From assembly GCA_030737875.1 (NCBI GenBank), contig CM060926.1, positions 163,195,579 through 163,259,578 of the forward strand: a stretch of 64,000 bases of DNA, given 5' to 3'. Numbering within the stretch: position 1 is the first letter of the stretch; each line of letters starts with the position of its first letter. The notes beneath the pieces were generated by a model. That model worked only from the letters and a program-made list of their open reading frames with translations, had not been told where the DNA came from and ran no database searches. Both the position numbers and the translations under genes were made by a program. Positions 60,381 to 64,000 of the stretch are shown one piece after another. This DNA is from Allium sativum (lineage: Eukaryota > Streptophyta > Magnoliopsida > Asparagales > Amaryllidaceae).

Positions 60381-63300
60381 TGTAACAACTCGGAATTTTG
60401 GGGCCAATTTAAATTTTTTATTTTAGAAATTTTAATGAATTTTTAATATTTAAAATGATTTATTTTATATAATAACGATGAAAAATGTATTTTTATCGAA
60501 GTTAAAATGAATAAATTTAATTTAAATATAAAAGGAGTTAGAAATGGCGCGGCAGTCCGGAAATTCGATTTCAAACTTTAGCTGAATGTACAGGATTCAA
60601 AATAAATTGAATTTCAGTAAAACCAAAAATATTTAAATTTGTTTAATAATGTCTTTCTAATGAATCTGAGAAATTGAAACTTCACTTTATAAATCAAAAG
60701 TTATGTCCAGTTTAAAATTTAGAAAAGTCGCTTAAGAATTTATATATATTTTAATATAATATATTGGCCTTGAAATAGTCATTTTCAAACGACCTCGGTT
60801 TCGACGAAACCACTTTCGTTGGAACCAGAATGTCAAATTATTGTTAAGTTTAATATTCTATAATTTTTCGAATTATTATGTAAGCGTGGCAGAAGAAAAC
60901 GTGTTTTGTTCATTTCAGTCAAATTTAATCTACTTAAAAATAGCCATTTTTCAAACAGTCTCAGAATTCGACGAAATTAGTTTTGTTAGGACCGTATCGT
61001 CATAACAAAGCCAAAAATATTTTTTCTGTAATTTTTAGAGTCCGTATGTAGCCCCGGTGAATTTATATATACGGTTAAATTAAATAATAAATGTTTTTAA
61101 TTTAAATTGAAGAAAACACGTCAAAATCTTTCGTTTGGGCTAACGAGACCTAGTCCATTGCGTCCGGAACGTGGGTATTTGCCTAAGAACGAAATTTCTG
61201 GGTTGGAATTGGAGTAATTAAGAGATAACGGGCCTTATCTAAAATTTAAAGAATTAAATAATATTTTAATTATAAATAACGCAAAGAAAATTAGCTAAAC
61301 CCTAATCTCATTGTGTCAGCCGCCACCATCCACTGTGAATGGCTGAAAACACACAAAAACAAATCCCTTAATCTCTCTTAATCTGGACAAAATTAATTCG
61401 GGAATACAAGGCAAATATTCAAGAGATTCCCGAGCTCTTCAAGATCGTACGATTGAGATCATCAAAGGGGCTTTCTGGCGATTGGATTTTGGGTCCAAAG
61501 TGGATCGCTTGCGTGGCGATTTTAAGGCCAACCGTGGGCGCAAGTTCCTCGTGGTTGGTGGTGCAGGGTCGCGACGGAGAGACGGTGGTCGGGGTAGTGG
61601 CTGATCGTGGCGGAGCTGTCCTGGAGGCGGCGCGATGGGTGTTCTCCGATTGAGCAAGATGGGTTTGGGCGGCTCCAGTTTATAACGAGAAAGAGATGAT
61701 TTGGAATGTAATTAATAAATTAATTATTATTTAATTATCTCGAAATTGTAATCAATGTCTATAACGCGATAACTCTTTCATACGAGGTCGGAATGGAACG
61801 ATTTCAGAAGCGTTGGAATCCTATTGATCAGATCTACAACATGGACTTAACTAGAGCTGAAAACAAGCATGTTGAAAATTCAAATAGAAACCAATGTGAG
61901 ATTTCTATTTTAAATAATTAATTAAAATTTAATTATTTTCTGGATATTTGAAATCGATGTATGAATGTAATGAAATCAGATCTGTGTTTTTCTGTTTGTT
62001 GTTTGTGATGAATTGAAATGTTCATGCTCTGTTAGATTAGATAAAAAAAAATACCACTTTGGTTGGAAACGATGATTAGATTAAAATTAACATTCTTTGT
62101 TAGAAAAAGGTTATGATAATGAAAATAACCTTTTTGTTAGAAGTATGTTATGATAATAAAAGAAAATAAAAATTTTGTTGCTCTAGTATAAAATGTTTGT
62201 TTGGGATAAAATAAAAATTTTCTATGAAACTATTGAGTAAAATAAAATGTCATTTTGTACATAATGTCATGTTAGAATATTAAGGCCATTTTATTTATAA
62301 AAATGTCATTTTGTTAGGATTATTACATTGAAATAAAAATGTCATTTAGTTAAGATTATTACATTGAAATGAATATTTCATTTTTGTTAGGAAACGTTTC
62401 TTAGGATTAAAAATATCATCTTTGTCAGGAATATGAAGTTAGAATAAAATAACACTTTTGTGTTAAAACATGTTAGTGAAATAAAAATATAGATTTTGTC
62501 AAGACATGATTCTTGAAATAAAAATATAGATTTTTATCATCTAATTAGAAGTAGACAAACATATCATTTTTTGTCACTTTAGAAGAATGAATTAAAAACA
62601 TTCATTTTGACACTTTGAAAGAAAGAAGTAAATATGTTCATTTTTGGTCATTTAAGAAGAATGAATTAAAAACATTCATTTTGGCACTTTGAAAAGAATG
62701 AAATAAATTCATTCATTTTTGTCACTTTAATAAGAATGAAACAAAAGTAGACATTTTTGTCACTTTAATGAAAATGAAATAGAAAGAGACATTTTTGTCA
62801 TTTAATAATGATTATACAAAAATACACATTTTTGTTATTAAATAGGGATTTGGCAAAAATCACATTTTTGTCATTGAAAAAGAATGAGACTAAAAATATA
62901 CATTTTTGGTCATTAAAAAGGATTAAATAAAAAAGTTCATTTTTGTCATGTAAAAAGAGTAGTTATAATAAAAGATCGTTTTCATTAGAAATGTTTATTT
63001 AAATTAAAAACATCACTTGGTGCAGAAATGTTTTATTTAGATTTAAAACATCACTTTTGATAAAATGTTTATTTAAAATAAAAATAACATTTTTGATAGA
63101 ATTGTTTTATTAGAATAAAGATAACCTTTTTATTATTTGTTGCATTAGAGAAAAATAACGTTTTTGTTATAAAATGTTGCATTAGAGTAAATTAACATTT
63201 CTATAATAAAATGTAGCATGAGATCAAAAATAACATTTTGTTAAGACATGTTCTATTAGATTAAAATGTCCCTTTTTTTAAGACATGGTATATTTGATTA

Positions 63301-64000
63301 AAAATGACATTTTGTTAAGAAATGTTATTTTAGAGTAAAAGTATCCTTTTGTTTGGAATCATGTCATTATATAAACATCACCTTATTAGGAATACCATGA
63401 TTAATAGAAATGTCATTTAGTCAAAAAAGGTCCTTACATTAGAAATGTTCTATTAGAATAAAAATGAAAATATTTCATACTGAATTTTAATTGGTTAAAT
63501 TTATTAAACAATAATCTATTTAGATGAATTGTTGTGGTTTGAAAACCCCACATGGGTGTTGGGATAATATACACTAGTCCCAGTATTTAACTGTCTATCA
63601 ATCGATGGATTGACAGTCTGTGTTGGGCGTTATTTATTTATTTTAACGCTCACACAATTATAAATTTCACTTTGGTTGTGAATGGATTGTGTAATGATTA
63701 TTCATCATTATTATATATATACATGCGATGTATGAAATCCATACAACTGAAATTGTACGGTAATTGATTGAGTCGAATTCCGATTCAGAATATTAAAAAA
63801 AAGAATATGCAAAAATAAAGAATCTATTTAAAATAAAGGATATTTTAAAAAAATAAATATTTAAAAATAATATTCAAGGAAGAATAAAAATATAGACATG
63901 TGAAGCCGCGTTAAGTAGAAACGCCATTTTTAACTCGAACAGGTTTATCGATCGATTTATGTCATTTTAAAATAAATATAAAAAGGAAGTGATTTATAAA
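60381..64000 (+). mobile_element. RE8: plus-strand relative of RE6, LTR truncated by window end
   Basis: Begins TGTAACAACTCGGAATTTTG, which matches the reverse complement of RE6's LTR end. It follows the same plan: paired TTCGACGAAA motifs (60797 and 60967), a possible TATA (TATAAATA) at 61271-61278, a GC-richer island (61440-61680), repeat fields (62090-63480) and the CCCCACATGGGTGTTGGGAT block at 63545 that matches RE6 near 43470. No gene; frames at 61439-61657 and 61453-61653 lie in the island without known domains. Its far end and duplication are outside the window. Confidence 0.83.
62090..63480. repeat. Repeat field in RE8 LTR
   Basis: Loose tandem units of 30-60 bp built on words such as AAAATGTCATTTTGTTAGGA and AAAAACATTCATTTTGACAC. 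Same position and style as the RE6 fields but diverged in sequence. Confidence 0.8.

Overview
The window reads as flowering-plant nuclear heterochromatin. It is AT-rich, carries no recognisable host gene, and is filled by LTR retrotransposons inserted into one another, plus one LINE fragment. Clade clues are partial coding remnants (Tekay/Del-type Ty3-gypsy protease, reverse transcriptase and integrase; a TAT/Ogre-type gag), primer sites matching initiator tRNA-Met, and TG...CA LTR ends. I cannot name the species. For reference I number the elements RE1 to RE8.

Layout. RE1 (minus strand, old, broken Tekay-like) occupies 1-621, 4810-5443 and 18953-22855. It is cut by RE2 (622-4804, plus, gag-only TAT-like element) and RE3 (5444-18947, minus, two 6-kb LTRs around a 1.5-kb interior). 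From 22856 a plus-strand LTR of the same family as RE1 begins (RE4, 22856-23108 continuing at 59833-60380). It is split by RE5 (23109-59827, minus). RE5's tiny interior is split by RE6 (30019-54510, minus), and the left LTR of RE6 is split by RE7 (31079-41897, minus). A 5'-truncated LINE sits in the left LTR of RE5. RE8 (60381 to the window end, plus) is an opposite-strand relative of RE6. Perfect 5-bp target duplications support RE3 (CATAG), RE5 (CTGGC), RE6 (AATCC) and RE7 (CACTC); RE2 has CAAGC/CTAGC. Hand counts of LTR differences over 200-300 bp give about 7% for RE5, 4% for RE6 and 1% for RE7, which is the order that nesting predicts.

How it works together. None of the elements can make its own replication proteins as they stand. 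RE3, RE5 and RE6 form a set of elements with 5.2-6.5-kb LTRs and very small interiors (about 1.5, 0.38 and 0.69 kb). They keep a primer site, a polypurine tract, a promoter early in the LTR and a run of possible RNA stem-loops, so they look like parasites of an autonomous Tekay-type element. RE7 keeps only shrunken pieces of gag, protease, RT and integrase. The most interesting signals are small stem-loops whose stems differ between families but still pair: beside the primer site (RE3/5/6), in the far LTR (RE3/5/6), and as paired hairpins with an invariant loop in RE1/RE7. Kilobases of changing hairpin-like tandem repeats fill the LTRs.
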